From: Aerobium sp039839275
GTDB lineage: Bacteria; Pseudomonadota; Alphaproteobacteria; Rhizobiales; Rhizobiaceae
NCBI RefSeq assembly: GCF_039839275.1
Contig: NZ_JBDOQP010000002.1
Coordinates: 806,001-870,000, forward strand
Length of the DNA stretch: 64,000 nucleotides
Direction: 5' to 3'
The notes below the pieces were generated by a model. That model made no database searches. It saw only the letters and a list, made by a program, of their open reading frames with translations, and was not told the origin of the DNA. The translations under genes were made by a program, and so were the position numbers. Below are positions 40,299 through 50,200 of the stretch, in pieces. Positions within the stretch are counted from its first letter, which is position 1; the number at the start of each line of letters is the position of its first letter.

Positions 40299-41546
40299 TC
40301 AGTCCCTCAACGCCAACAGGTGGAATCCGCCGTAGATCGACGAGCGGTCACGCGCATGCAGCGCGCGCGATTCTGCCTCCCGGTAATCCCAACGTGCGAG
40401 GATGTCCGCATCGACGCGACCGGGCAGAAGATTGTGTTCGGCGGCGGTTCGGAAGATGACGCGTGCGCCGGGAGCCGCTGTGCGCGTGATCTGGCGCCAA
40501 AGCGCGTTGAGCTGGACGTCGGACATCCAGTCCTGGGCATCGAGCAGCACGACGCGATCGACGGACGATTCCGGTTTTTGCGCCAGAAGTTCGGTGATCG
40601 AGACATTCTCGATGGTCATCCGATCGGCGCGCGACCTGACTGCGTCGAAGTTGCCGGCGAGAAGGTAGGGAGGCAGCGGCGCGTCGTGCGCATCGCCATA
40701 GCCGCGCCCGAAGGCCTGCCAGGCAAAATAGTTCTCCGAGAGCGGAAAGCCGCAGGCGAGACGTTCGAGCCGCCCGCGCAGCACCGTTGCCATGTCGCCG
40801 GATGGCCCGGCGCCGGCCAGCGCCTCATATTGCTGCGGGGGAATGCCGAGGCCGAAGAGCGACGATTTGCGGCCGATCGTCCAGCGTATCAGGCGCTTGT
40901 CGAACAGGGGCGCGATAGTCTCGTCGAAGAAGCGACGCTGCTCCTCCATGGTGCGCGCGTTCAGCAGGCCGCGCGGGTCAGCGCCGTAGAGACGGGCGAC
41001 GCGGTGGCCCCAGCCGATGAAGTGTCCGAGCAGACCGTGACGGTAGAGATGGCGGTGGAACATCGAGATGCGCCTGCGCCCGGAGGGTGAGCGACCATCC
41101 CAGTAGGCCCGCGTGGACTCATCGAGCGCGGGCCGCACGAAGCGGCGATACGCCTCGACATTGTCGGGGTCGTCGGTCCGCACGTAGAAGCGATGAAAGG
41201 ACTGATAGTCCGGCAGCCCCCGGAGCGCCGCGAGCTTGAGCCTGTTGAACGCGACATGGGTGGGGTTCAGATCGACGGCCTCGATGCGCTGCGGGTCGGC
41301 GATCAGATAGGAAAGCGCGTTGCAGCCGCCGGACGCGATCGTCACGATGCGATGACCCGGGCGGATGGCCAGCGCCTCCATGTCCACCTCGGGATCCTCC
41401 CATATCTGGGCATAGACCAGCTTCTGAAACAGGCGCGAGAAGACATATTCCGAAATGCCGGCAGGCGAGAAGACCGGACTGCGTCGTACGGCCTCGCGAA
41501 GCCTTCGGCCGGGGCTCTCACGGGTGGACGCGATCGTTGCGCTCAT
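40299..41546 (-). CDS. btaA: BtaA, SAM:diacylglycerol 3-amino-3-carboxypropyltransferase
   Basis: A 415-residue DUF3419 protein with SGGCNALSYL at about residue 70 (SAM-binding), AVDLNPTHVAFNRLK and VVLLDAQDWMSDVQLNALWRQI. It transfers the 3-amino-3-carboxypropyl group of SAM to diacylglycerol, forming the homoserine ether head group. ATG 41546 overlaps the agt stop (ATGA); the upstream extension is out of family. DGTS contains no phosphorus and replaces phospholipid under phosphate limitation. Confidence 0.88.
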   Translation of the reverse strand: MSATIASTRESPGRRLREAVRRSPVFSPAGISEYVFSRLFQKLVYAQIWEDPEVDMEALAIRPGHRIVTIASGGCNALSYLIADPQRIEAVDLNPTHVAFNRLKLAALRGLPDYQSFHRFYVRTDDPDNVEAYRRFVRPALDESTRAYWDGRSPSGRRRISMFHRHLYRHGLLGHFIGWGHRVARLYGADPRGLLNARTMEEQRRFFDETIAPLFDKRLIRWTIGRKSSLFGLGIPPQQYEALAGAGPSGDMATVLRGRLERLACGFPLSENYFAWQAFGRGYGDAHDAPLPPYLLAGNFDAVRSRADRMTIENVSITELLAQKPESSVDRVVLLDAQDWMSDVQLNALWRQITRTAAPGARVIFRTAAEHNLLPGRVDADILARWDYREAESRALHARDRSSIYGGFHLLALRD

Positions 41547-42592
41547 GCGGTCCTGCCTTCCTGCCCGAATGGCATCGTCGCTGCCGGCATCGGCTGGTGG
41601 AGTGGACGAAGATGGCCGAGGAACTGGCGCGCGCATTCGGCCCAGTCATAGGTCTGCGCCTTGGCGCGCGCCGCATCGCGCGAGATGTCGAGCGCCGCAA
41701 GCGCGGCTTCACGCAAATCCGGCGAAACGACGCCGCCATCACCGTCACCGAGAATGTCGATCGGTCCGGTCACCGGGTAGGCTGCGACCGGCGTGCCGCT
41801 TGCAAGGGCTTCGAGGATAACGTTGCCGAAGGTGTCGGTGCGGCTGGGAAAGACGAAGACATCGGCGGAGGCATAAATCTCCGCCAGTTCCTCGCCCCGG
41901 CGCGTCCCGAGGAATACCGCGTCCGGATAGCGCGCCTTGAGATGCGCCATGTCCGGGCCGTCGCCGACGATGACCTTTTTGCCGGGCAAGTCGAGATCGA
42001 GGAACGCCGGAAGGTTCTTTTCCACCGCAACGCGCCCGACGCACAGGAAGATGGGGCCTGCAAGGCCGAGATCGGTGCGCCGGCGTGGATGGAAGAGTTC
42101 TGTGTCGACGCCGCGCGACCAGAGCCTGATATTGGCGAAGCCGCGCTCGTGCATCTCGCGGCCCAGCGACGGCGTCGCCACCAGCATGCCGTCGCCCGCA
42201 TTATGAAACCGGCGCAGCCAGTGATAGCTCCAGCTCTCCGGCACCGGCAGGCGCGCACGCAGGAATTCCGGAAAACGGGTGTGGTAGCTGGTGGTGAAGG
42301 ACCAACCGCGCGCAATGCAGACCCGTCGCGCCAGGATGCCGAGCGGCCCCTCGGTGGCGATATGGATGCTGCCGGGTGCGGCTTCCGCGATCCGGCGGGC
42401 AACCTGCGATCGTGTCGACAGCACCACCCTGATCTCGCGATAGCTTGGCAGCGGCACCGTCAGAAACCCGTCCGGGGTCAGGAAATCCACCGCCACGCCC
42501 ATCGCCGCCAGCGAGGCGGCGAGCTGCTCCAGCGTGCGCACCACGCCGTTGACCTGAGGCTTCCACGCGTCGGTGACGATCAGGACGCGCAT
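41543..42592 (-). CDS. agt: Agt-type glycosyltransferase for phosphorus-free glycolipids
   Basis: A 349-residue GT4 (GT-B fold) glycosyltransferase. It begins MRVLIVTDAWKPQVNGVVRTL, has SYHTRFPEFLRARLPVPESW, and carries the donor-site motif FPSRTDTFGNVILEALASGTPVAAYP. In Agrobacterium and marine alphaproteobacteria Agt makes glucosyl- and glucuronosyl-diacylglycerol during phosphorus stress and lies next to plcP. Here it stands between plcP (9 bases) and btaA (overlap), which supports that function. A mannosyltransferase is the sequence-only alternative. Confidence 0.83.
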   Translation of the reverse strand: MRVLIVTDAWKPQVNGVVRTLEQLAASLAAMGVAVDFLTPDGFLTVPLPSYREIRVVLSTRSQVARRIAEAAPGSIHIATEGPLGILARRVCIARGWSFTTSYHTRFPEFLRARLPVPESWSYHWLRRFHNAGDGMLVATPSLGREMHERGFANIRLWSRGVDTELFHPRRRTDLGLAGPIFLCVGRVAVEKNLPAFLDLDLPGKKVIVGDGPDMAHLKARYPDAVFLGTRRGEELAEIYASADVFVFPSRTDTFGNVILEALASGTPVAAYPVTGPIDILGDGDGGVVSPDLREAALAALDISRDAARAKAQTYDWAECARQFLGHLRPLHQPMPAATMPFGQEGRTA

Positions 42593-42601
42593 ACCCGCGC
42601 C

Positions 42602-43438
42602 TCAGGCCACGCGCCGTGGCAGGAGCGCCACGGCGGGCGCACGGCCGGCATTGAGCACGGCGCTGAAGTTCTGCCACTCGATCAGTTCCATGCGACCGTC
42701 ATGGTGCTCGACGACCGCCGTGCAGCTTTCCACCCAGTCGCCGGTGTTGATGTAGGTCAGTCCGTCGAAGTCGCGCATCGCCGCGGTGTGGATGTGGCCG
42801 CAGATGACGCCGTCGACGCCGTGACGCTCGGCCTCGGCGGCGAGCGTCTCCTCGAACCGGCCGATGAAATTGACCGCGTTCTTCACCTTCGCCTTGGCCC
42901 ACGCCGACAGCGACCAGTAGGTGAAGCCGAGCCTGCGTCGCACCACGTTGAGCCTCGTGGAGACGGCGAGCGCAAGAACGTAGGCCCAGTCGCCGAGGAA
43001 GGCGAGCCATTTGGCGTGGCGCACGACCATGTCGAACGCGTCGCCGTGAATGACGAGATAACGCTTGCCGTCGGCTGCCTCGTGCACGATGGTCTCGGTG
43101 ACTTCGATACCGCCGAAATGCGTGCCGCAGAACTCGCGCAGGAATTCGTCGTGATTGCCGGGCACGTAGACGACACGCGCGCCCTTGCGCGCCTTGCGCA
43201 GAAGCTTCTGGACGACGTCGTTATGCGCCTGCGGCCAGTACCAGGAGGAACGCAGCCGCCATCCGTCGACGATGTCGCCGACGAGATAGATGGTTTCGGC
43301 GTCGTGATCGCGAAGGAATTCAAGCAACGCATCAGCCTGGGCACCCCGGGTGCCGAGATGCACGTCGGAAATGAAGAGGCTCCGATACTGCGGAACCTCG
43401 ACTGACTGGTGAGAATCGCTGAGCCGTTGCTTCGTCAT
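42602..43438 (-). CDS. plcP: PlcP, phospholipase C-like metallophosphoesterase for lipid remodelling
   Basis: A 278-residue calcineurin-like phosphoesterase of the LpxH-related COG2908 group. Metal-binding motifs are D25-x-H27 (ISDVHLG), GD55IVDG, GN95H96DEF, VIHGDAFD and GHIHTA. PlcP degrades phosphatidylcholine and other phospholipids to diacylglycerol when phosphate is scarce, feeding Agt and BtaA. I chose ATG 43438 (MTKQRLSDSHQS). It heads the plcP-agt-btaA-btaB operon and has a Pho-box-like array 24-62 bases upstream. Confidence 0.85.
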   Translation of the reverse strand: MTKQRLSDSHQSVEVPQYRSLFISDVHLGTRGAQADALLEFLRDHDAETIYLVGDIVDGWRLRSSWYWPQAHNDVVQKLLRKARKGARVVYVPGNHDEFLREFCGTHFGGIEVTETIVHEAADGKRYLVIHGDAFDMVVRHAKWLAFLGDWAYVLALAVSTRLNVVRRRLGFTYWSLSAWAKAKVKNAVNFIGRFEETLAAEAERHGVDGVICGHIHTAAMRDFDGLTYINTGDWVESCTAVVEHHDGRMELIEWQNFSAVLNAGRAPAVALLPRRVA

Positions 43439-43461
43439 GCGATGCCTTTGACCAGCATTGC

Positions 43462-43500
43462 ATGACATGTCGATGACTCTGCATGACGGCGCGATGACGG
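43462..43500 (-). promoter_or_regulatory. Pho-box array upstream of plcP
   Basis: ATGAC occurs four times at 43462, 43473, 43483 and 43494, that is at 11-, 10- and 11-base steps. On the - strand this reads as GTCAT units, the core of the PhoB half-site CTGTCAT with N4 spacing. Four phased units point to a tandem PHO box serving the lipid-remodelling operon. The nearest unit is 23 bases from the plcP ATG, so the outer pair is better placed to act as the -35 region. Confidence 0.6.
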
Positions 43501-43546
43501 TGTCTGTAGACAGACGGTGTCGCAAACGGACTGCGTGCGGCCGCGA

Positions 43547-45358
43547 CTACCTGCCGTCCAGCGCCACGACGCGCCCCGAACCGGCATAGAGCTCCTCGAC
43601 CAGGGGGGCTCGGTTGCGCAGCACGGCGCGCTGGTTGAGCGACCCCTTGTCGGTGAGTTCGCCGGCATTCATCGACGGCGGCTCCTCGACGACGAGCAGA
43701 CGCTTGATGCGCGTCGACGATCCCGACGCGGCTGCGGCGAACGAAGCGAGCTTCTCACGCAGGGATTCGATATAGGTCGGGTCGGCGGCCTTCTCTGGCT
43801 CCCGCGGGAAGATCAGCGCGCCGAGATAGGGCCGGTCGGCTCCGGTGATCGCGACATCGCGGATGAGGTCACCGAAATGTTCGATGACGGCCATGCGCAG
43901 CGCGCCGGTGGCAACCCAGGTGCCGGTGTCGAGCTTGAAATTTTCCGCCGTCCGACCATCGAAACGGAAGCCCTTGGTCAGGTCGTCCGGGTCCATGGGC
44001 AGAAGCGCGTCGCCCAGCCTGTAGAAGCCTTCCTCGTCGAAAGCCGCCGCCGAAAGTTCCGGCTGCCGCCAGTAGCCGGGCGTGATGTTGTCGCCCTTGA
44101 GACGCGCATCGTATTTGCCCTCGAACGGCACCAGCTTCAGCGTGACGCCGGGGATGGGCAGGCCGACATTGCCGGCCGCGTCCTGCGGCCAGGTGCAGAA
44201 CAATGCCGCCGGCGCCGTTTCCGTCGCGCCCAGCCCGGTACCGATGACGATCTCGCGGCCCGTCGTCTCGATCGCCAGTTCCTTCAGCGCGTCCCAGCTA
44301 TGCTGCGCCAGCGATGCGCCGGCGTACCAGAACATCTTCAGGTTCTTGAAGAACGTCTTTCTCAGCTCGGCGTCGGCCTTGAGATGCGGGATCAGCGCAT
44401 CGTAGCCGGTCGGTACGTTGAAGTACCAGGTCGGCGAGACTTCCTTGAGGTTGCGGATGCTCTTGCCGATGTCGGCCTTGGTCGGCCGTCCATCGTCGAT
44501 GTAATAGGTTCCGCCATTGAAGATGTTCATCAGGAACACCTTGTTGCCGCTGGCGGTATGGTTCCACGGTGCCCAGTCGAGAAAGACCGGCGGTTCTTCC
44601 TTCATGAAGGCAAAGGATTCGCGGGTCATCACCTGGTTGGAACACAGCATGCGATGGGTGTTGATCACCGCCTTCGGGGTCCCGGTAGACCCCGAGGTGA
44701 ACAGGAACTTGGCGATCGTGTCGCCGGTTACGGCGGCCGCGGCCCTGTCTACGGCCTGCGTCGGCGACGTCGCCAGGATATCGGCGAAGGTCCGTTCCGC
44801 CCCACCGGCGGCCGCGTCAGCGATCAGCGGCACGCCGGGCGCGGCGGCGTTCGCCGCCGGACCGAACACCGTGGCATCGGCCGCGTAGATCAAGCCGGGC
44901 GTCACCGTGCCGAGAACGTCCTTGAGCCGGCCATAGTCGCCGCCGGACAGCGAGTAGGCCGTCGAAACGGCCGCATAGGGGATGCCGACATGCATCGCCG
45001 CCAAGGCCAGCGTCGCATGCTCGATGTCGTTGCCGGAGAGTATCACCAGCGGGCACTCGGCAGACAGGTCCTGATCGAGCAGGAACTGTGCGGCACGGCG
45101 CATGTGGTCGTGCATCTCGCCATAGCTGATGGTGCGCCAGCCGTCGCCGCCGGCCTTGCGGTCGGCCATGAAGACCCTGTCGGGAACCTCGGCGGCAAAG
45201 CGATCGAACGGTTCCGTTACGCGCACCGGATAGGATGGCAGCGGATAGCGCTCCGTGACATAGATGGTGCCGTCGGCGGCGTGCTCGACATGCGGCGTCG
45301 GCACGAGAAAATCGCCCGAAGGCGACGCCATGCGACGCTGCTCACTGCTTGTAGGCAT
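43547..45358 (-). CDS. Feruloyl-CoA synthetase-like AMP-dependent acyl-CoA synthetase
   Basis: A 603-residue adenylate-forming enzyme. The P-loop FTSGSTGTPKAVINTHRM starts at about residue 220, the adenine-binding region is GTGLGATETAPAALF, and the hinge region reads GFRFDGRTAENFKLDTGTWV. The last two patterns (ATETAP and DGRxxENFKLxTGTWV) are typical of feruloyl-CoA synthases rather than fatty-acyl enzymes. It should activate a hydroxycinnamate or related aryl acid. Start ATG 45358 has GGGAGGAG upstream. It is divergent from an enoyl-CoA hydratase gene, as in ferulate clusters. Confidence 0.77.
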   Translation of the reverse strand: MPTSSEQRRMASPSGDFLVPTPHVEHAADGTIYVTERYPLPSYPVRVTEPFDRFAAEVPDRVFMADRKAGGDGWRTISYGEMHDHMRRAAQFLLDQDLSAECPLVILSGNDIEHATLALAAMHVGIPYAAVSTAYSLSGGDYGRLKDVLGTVTPGLIYAADATVFGPAANAAAPGVPLIADAAAGGAERTFADILATSPTQAVDRAAAAVTGDTIAKFLFTSGSTGTPKAVINTHRMLCSNQVMTRESFAFMKEEPPVFLDWAPWNHTASGNKVFLMNIFNGGTYYIDDGRPTKADIGKSIRNLKEVSPTWYFNVPTGYDALIPHLKADAELRKTFFKNLKMFWYAGASLAQHSWDALKELAIETTGREIVIGTGLGATETAPAALFCTWPQDAAGNVGLPIPGVTLKLVPFEGKYDARLKGDNITPGYWRQPELSAAAFDEEGFYRLGDALLPMDPDDLTKGFRFDGRTAENFKLDTGTWVATGALRMAVIEHFGDLIRDVAITGADRPYLGALIFPREPEKAADPTYIESLREKLASFAAAASGSSTRIKRLLVVEEPPSMNAGELTDKGSLNQRAVLRNRAPLVEELYAGSGRVVALDGR

Positions 45359-45394
45359 CACTCCTCCCGGATGCTCGCTTGCGATCCACAATAC

Positions 45395-45407
45395 TTATGT
45401 TGCATAA
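45395..45407. promoter_or_regulatory. Palindrome in the acyl-CoA synthetase/enoyl-CoA hydratase promoter region
   Basis: TTATGTTGCATAA has 5-base perfect arms (45395-45399, 45403-45407) in the AT-rich 109-base region between the two divergent genes. It may be the operator of a MarR- or TetR-type regulator responding to aryl-CoA, but no such gene is in the window. Confidence 0.3.
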
Positions 45408-45467
45408 CAATCTTGAGGAACACAAGAGCGCGATGCGCGATATTCACGTTCATCCCGGAGGAAGGCA

Positions 45468-46247
45468 ATGGCACTGGTCGAGTATAGCATCGAGGAGGGT
45501 GTCGCCCTGCTCACTCTGGCACGCGCGGACAAGCGCAATGCGATGTCGGATGCGATGGTGGCTGATCTTTCCGTTGCGGTCGAGCGCGCTGATGCGGAAG
45601 CACGCGCGGCCGTGCTGTGCGGCGATGGCGCACACTTCTGCGCCGGGCTCGATCTCGCCGAGCATTCCGCAAAGTCGGCGGTGGAGACGATCGAAGGCTC
45701 GCGAAGCTGGCATCGCGTGTTCCAGCGGATTCGCGGCGGCCGCATCCCATGGTTTGCGGCGCTGCATGGCGGAGTGATCGGCGGCGGGCTCGAACTCGCT
45801 TCGGTCACGCATGTGCGAGTGGCAGATACGACGGCGTTCTTCGCCCTGCCGGAGGGCCAGCGCGGCATCTTCGTCGGCGGCGGCGGATCGGTGAACGTCT
45901 CGCGGCTGATGGGCGTGGCGCGCATGACGGACCTGATGCTCACCGGGCGCGTGCTCGACGCAAGCGAAGCCGAGCGCGCCGGCGTGGTGACCTACCTGAC
46001 CGACCCCGGCGGCGCAGTGGCCAAGGCGATGGAGTTGGCGCGCAAGGCGGCGGAAAACGCGCCGCTTTCCAACTACGCCATCATCAACGGCCTGCAGCGC
46101 ATCCACGACAGCGGCCAGGATGAGGGGCTGTTCTTCGAATCGATGATCGCCGCGCTGACGCAGACGACCCCGGAAGCCCGCGAGCGCCTCAAGGCATTCT
46201 TGGAAAAGCGCACCGCCCGCATCGAGGTCAAGGGCGAGAAGGCGTAA
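45468..46247 (+). CDS. Enoyl-CoA hydratase/isomerase family protein
   Basis: A 259-residue crotonase-fold protein. The CoA-binding oxyanion-hole segments are CGDGAHFCAGLDLAEHSAK (about residues 47-65) and ALHGGVIGGGLELAS (about 97-111), where GGG takes the second oxyanion position. The start at 45468 has GGAGG upstream. Divergent pairing with a feruloyl-CoA-synthetase-like gene suggests hydration or side-chain cleavage of an aryl-enoyl-CoA, but the glutamates needed by feruloyl-CoA hydratase-lyase cannot be confirmed by eye. It overlaps the convergent LysR gene by 20 bases. Confidence 0.8.
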   Translation: MALVEYSIEEGVALLTLARADKRNAMSDAMVADLSVAVERADAEARAAVLCGDGAHFCAGLDLAEHSAKSAVETIEGSRSWHRVFQRIRGGRIPWFAALHGGVIGGGLELASVTHVRVADTTAFFALPEGQRGIFVGGGGSVNVSRLMGVARMTDLMLTGRVLDASEAERAGVVTYLTDPGGAVAKAMELARKAAENAPLSNYAIINGLQRIHDSGQDEGLFFESMIAALTQTTPEARERLKAFLEKRTARIEVKGEKA

Positions 46248-47154
46248 TCCGGCTCTGATGCGCGAGATCGCGGATCGCCTGCACGAGGATCGCCGCCGAC
46301 GGCGTCATCACCCCCTTGCGTCGACGGTAGATCCGGAAAGCGCGCGACCATTCCATCTGGGGTGCGTGGATGGCGACCAGCGCGCCCGCCCCCTCTTCCG
46401 CCGCGACGAGCGGCCGCGGCATCCAGCACAACACGTCCTCCGCCATGGAAGCGGCCTTTATCACGCCCACCGAACGCGAGACGATGCATGGGAGACGGGG
46501 CTCGACCGCGATGGCGTGGAAGCGCCGCAGCCATTCGCGCACGATGGGCGTTCCCGGCGGTGGCAGCGCCCAGTCGCGGGCAGCAAGATCCTCCAGCGAC
46601 ACCGAGGCCTTGCCGGCAAGCGGGTGGGCGGGACGTGCATAGGCATGGACCACGTCGTGGAGCGTGTCCTGCGTTGCAAGCGTGATCTCGTCATCGGCGT
46701 AGGGTTCCGGTGAAATGGCGATGTCGATCTCGCCGCTCTTCAGCGCGTCCAGCAGCCGGTCTTCCAACTCCTCGATCACCTGGAACTGCACGTCAGGATG
46801 ATGGCGTCGTGTCGCGGTGATGGCGGCGACGATGACGGTGGACATCACGCTCGACACGCCACCGACCCGCACCACCCCCCGGCTGGCGCCGCGCATCTGG
46901 TTGATCATGTCGCCGGCATTGCCGGCTTCCGAGACGATCAGCTTGGCGTAGGGGAGCAAGGCTTCGCCATAGACCGTCGGCAGAACGCCACGGGTGGTGC
47001 GCTCGAAGAGCGGCACCCCATAACTTTCCTCCAGTGTCTTCAGCGTCCTCGTGATTGCCGGCTGCGTCATGTTGAGCGCCGCGGCGGCCCGGCCGAGGCT
47101 GCCTCGGCGGACGCATTCCAGCAGGATCGAGGCGGATCGCACATCCAAAGTCAT
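46228..47154 (-). CDS. LysR family transcriptional regulator
   Basis: A 308-residue regulator with an N-terminal winged helix (LLECVRRGSLGRAAAALNMTQPAITRTLKTLEESYGVPLFERTTRG, residues 12-57) and a periplasmic-binding-protein-like effector domain from about residue 92. It is divergent from the benzoylformate-decarboxylase/aldehyde-dehydrogenase gene with 110 bases in between, so it probably controls that gene. Its 3' end overlaps the enoyl-CoA hydratase gene by 20 bases, tail to tail. Confidence 0.87.
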   Translation of the reverse strand: MTLDVRSASILLECVRRGSLGRAAAALNMTQPAITRTLKTLEESYGVPLFERTTRGVLPTVYGEALLPYAKLIVSEAGNAGDMINQMRGASRGVVRVGGVSSVMSTVIVAAITATRRHHPDVQFQVIEELEDRLLDALKSGEIDIAISPEPYADDEITLATQDTLHDVVHAYARPAHPLAGKASVSLEDLAARDWALPPPGTPIVREWLRRFHAIAVEPRLPCIVSRSVGVIKAASMAEDVLCWMPRPLVAAEEGAGALVAIHAPQMEWSRAFRIYRRRKGVMTPSAAILVQAIRDLAHQSRITPSRP

Positions 47155-47264
47155 GCCTATTCGTAATGGCTTTCGATAATTTGTTCAATTCCACGACGAG
47201 GTTGGCTGTGTCACACTGAGTTGCGGGCATGATCGGCCGATCGCATCCGCGCAGGGAGGAATTC

Positions 47265-50200
47265 ATGAACAAGTTCAGCCGGGACTTCCTGGCCAACTCC
47301 GCATTGCACGACCGCACCGTCGCGGAGGTCGTCTTCGACTTCCTGCGCGCCAAGGACATGACGCGTGTCTTCGGCAATCCCGGATCGACCGAACTGCCGA
47401 TGTTCGTCAACCTGCCGTCGGACTTCTCCTACGTTCTCGGGCTTCAGGAGTCGCTGGTCGTGGCGATGGCCGATGCCCATGCACAGGTCACGCGGCGGCC
47501 GGCCTTCGTCAATCTGCATTCCGCCGCCGGCCTCGGCCATTCGCTCGGCAACCTCTACACGGCGTTCCGCAACCGCGCACCGCTGATCGTCACCACCGGC
47601 CAGCAGACGCGCGATCTCCTGATGCACGATCCGTTCCTGTTCAACGAGGGTCCGACGGAGTTTCCGAAGCCCTACGTGAAATGGGCGATCGAACCCGCGC
47701 GGCCTGAAGACGTGCCGGCGGCGATCGCGCGCGCCTATTACGTGGCGATCCAGCCGCCAATGGGTCCGGTCGTCGTATCGGTTCCGCTCAGCGACTGGGA
47801 GCAGCCCTGCCCGCCTCTCGTCGAACGCGAGGTGGACACCGTCATCGGCCCTAACCCGGACGCGCTCGACCGGCTCGGGGAAAAACTCAACCGCGCCCGT
47901 GCGCCCGTCATGGTCGTCGGCGCCGGCGTCGACATCGATGGCGGCTGGGACGCGACCATCCGCCTTGCCGAAACGCTTCAGGCGCGTGTATGGGCGAGCC
48001 CGATGTCGGCCCGCTGCAGCTTCCCGGAACGGCATCCGCTTTTTGCCGGCTTCCTGCCTGCCCACCAGCCGGCGCTGTCGCAGTCGCTTGGCGATACCGA
48101 CTTCGTTCTGGTGCTCGGCGCGCCGGTCTTCACCTATCATTTCCCCGGTTCAGGCGGGCACGTGCCGCAGGGCGCGGAGCTGTGCCTTATCAGCGACGAC
48201 CCAAGGCAGACGGCAGGCGCGGCGACGGGTTCGGCGATGCTGTCGAACATCCGTCTCGCGGCGGAAGGCCTCGCGGCGCGCGTCAGCCAGCGCCCTTCGC
48301 GCCAGATAGGCCCGGCGCGGCGCATCCCGCGTTTGCCGCAGCCCGCCGCGATCTCGCAGGAATTCTTCATGCAGACACTGGCGGACGTGCGCTCGCCTAA
48401 CAGCATCATCGTCGAGGAAGCGCCGAGCGCGCGCGGCCCGATGCACGATTTCCTGCCTATCGAGCGTGAAGGCGGGTTCTACACCACCGCCAGCGGCGGC
48501 CTCGGCTATGGGTTGCCGGCAGCCGTCGGCGTGGCGCTGACGAAGCCGCATGAGACGGTGATCGCCATCATGGGCGACGGATCGAGCCTCTATTCGATCC
48601 AGTCGCTTTGGTCGGCTGCCGAATACGACGTCGACCTGCTGGTCATCGTGCTCAACAATGGCGGCTATTCGGTGCTGAAGGGCATCGCGGACCAGTCCGG
48701 CAGCGCGAAAGTCGACGGCGTCGATATCGGCCATGTCGATTTCGTCGCCATGGCGAAGGCGCAAGGGGTGCAGGCCGCGCGCTGTTCAGCAGGCGGCGAC
48801 CTTGCCGGCCATCTGCGAGAAATGCTGGCCCACAAGGGTCCGCGACTGCTGGAAGTCATGATCAACGGCCGGGCTCCCGCCATCGCGCAGGCAGTCCCGA
48901 AAGAGGAGGAAACCACAATGAACGTCGCAGCCAGAAACGTCGGTTCCGGTTCGTCCGCAGTTTCGACACCGGAACGCTTCTTCATCGGCGGCCGCTGGGT
49001 AGAGCCGATTTCGAAGTCGATGCTCAAGGTCGTGTCGCCATCGACGGAAGAAGAACTGTTTTCGTATCCAGAAGCAGGCCCGGCCGACATGGACCGGGCG
49101 GTCGCCGCCGCACGCGACGCCTTCGACAATGGCCCATGGCCGCGCATGGCGCCATCGGAACGGGCGCGCTACCTGCGCAAGGTCGCCGACATCCTGACCC
49201 GCCGCCTGGACGAGATCGCAACGGCATGGACCACGCAGGTCGGCGCACCGATCATGCTGACCAAGAAGCTGGTCGGCCAGAACCCGACGCTGTTCAACTA
49301 CTATGCCGATCTCATCGAGACCTACGCGTTCGTCGACGAGCGGCGTCGCGACGATGGCGGCAAGGTCAAGGTGGTGAAGGAGCCGGTCGGCGTCTGCGCC
49401 GCGATCACGCCGTGGAACGCGCCCATGGTGCTGTTGTCCTACAAGATCGCCGCCGGACTTGCCGCCGGATGCACCATGGTGGCCAAGCCGTCGCCTGAAA
49501 CGCCGCTCGAGGCCTACATACTGGCCGAGGCAATCGAGGAGGCCGGGCTTCCTGCTGGCGTGTTCAACCTGGTGCCGTCCGGCCGCGACGGCGGCGACCA
49601 CCTCATCCGCCACAAGGGCATCGACAAGGTCGCTTTCACCGGGTCGACGGCGGCCGGCAAGCATATCGCATCGGTGTGCTCGGAACGGCTAGCACGCGTC
49701 AGCCTCGAACTGGGCGGCAAGTCCGCTGCACTCCTGCTCGAGGATGCCGACTTTGCCGCGGCGCTGCCCAGCCTGATGGTCTACACCATGCCGATCACCG
49801 GCCAGGTGTGTTTCTCGCTGACGCGCATCCTCGTGCCCGAGAGCCGCGAGAAGGAATTCCTCGACATGTATCTGGGCGCGGTCTCGAAGATCAAGGTCGG
49901 CGATCCGTTCGACCCGTCGACCCAGATGGGACCGCTCACCATGGAGCGGCAGCGCGCGCGCGTCGAAGGCTACATCGCCGCCGGCCGCGCGGCTGGTGCG
50001 ACCGTCGCATGTGGCGGCGGCAGACCGAAAGGCTTCGACAAGGGCTTCTACGTAGAACCCACGGTGTTCACCGGCGTCACCGCCGACATGAAGATCGTCC
50101 AGGAGGAGATTTTCGGACCGGTGGTGTCGGTCCTGACCTATCGCGACGAGAACGAGGCGGCGGCGAAGGCAAACAATTCGGTCTACGGGTTGAACGCTTC

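Noticed and set aside
41537..45487. Two frames above 600 codons on the + strand opposite agt-plcP and the acyl-CoA synthetase
   Set aside because: Both are shadows crossing gene boundaries; the - strand reading contains the catalytic motifs.
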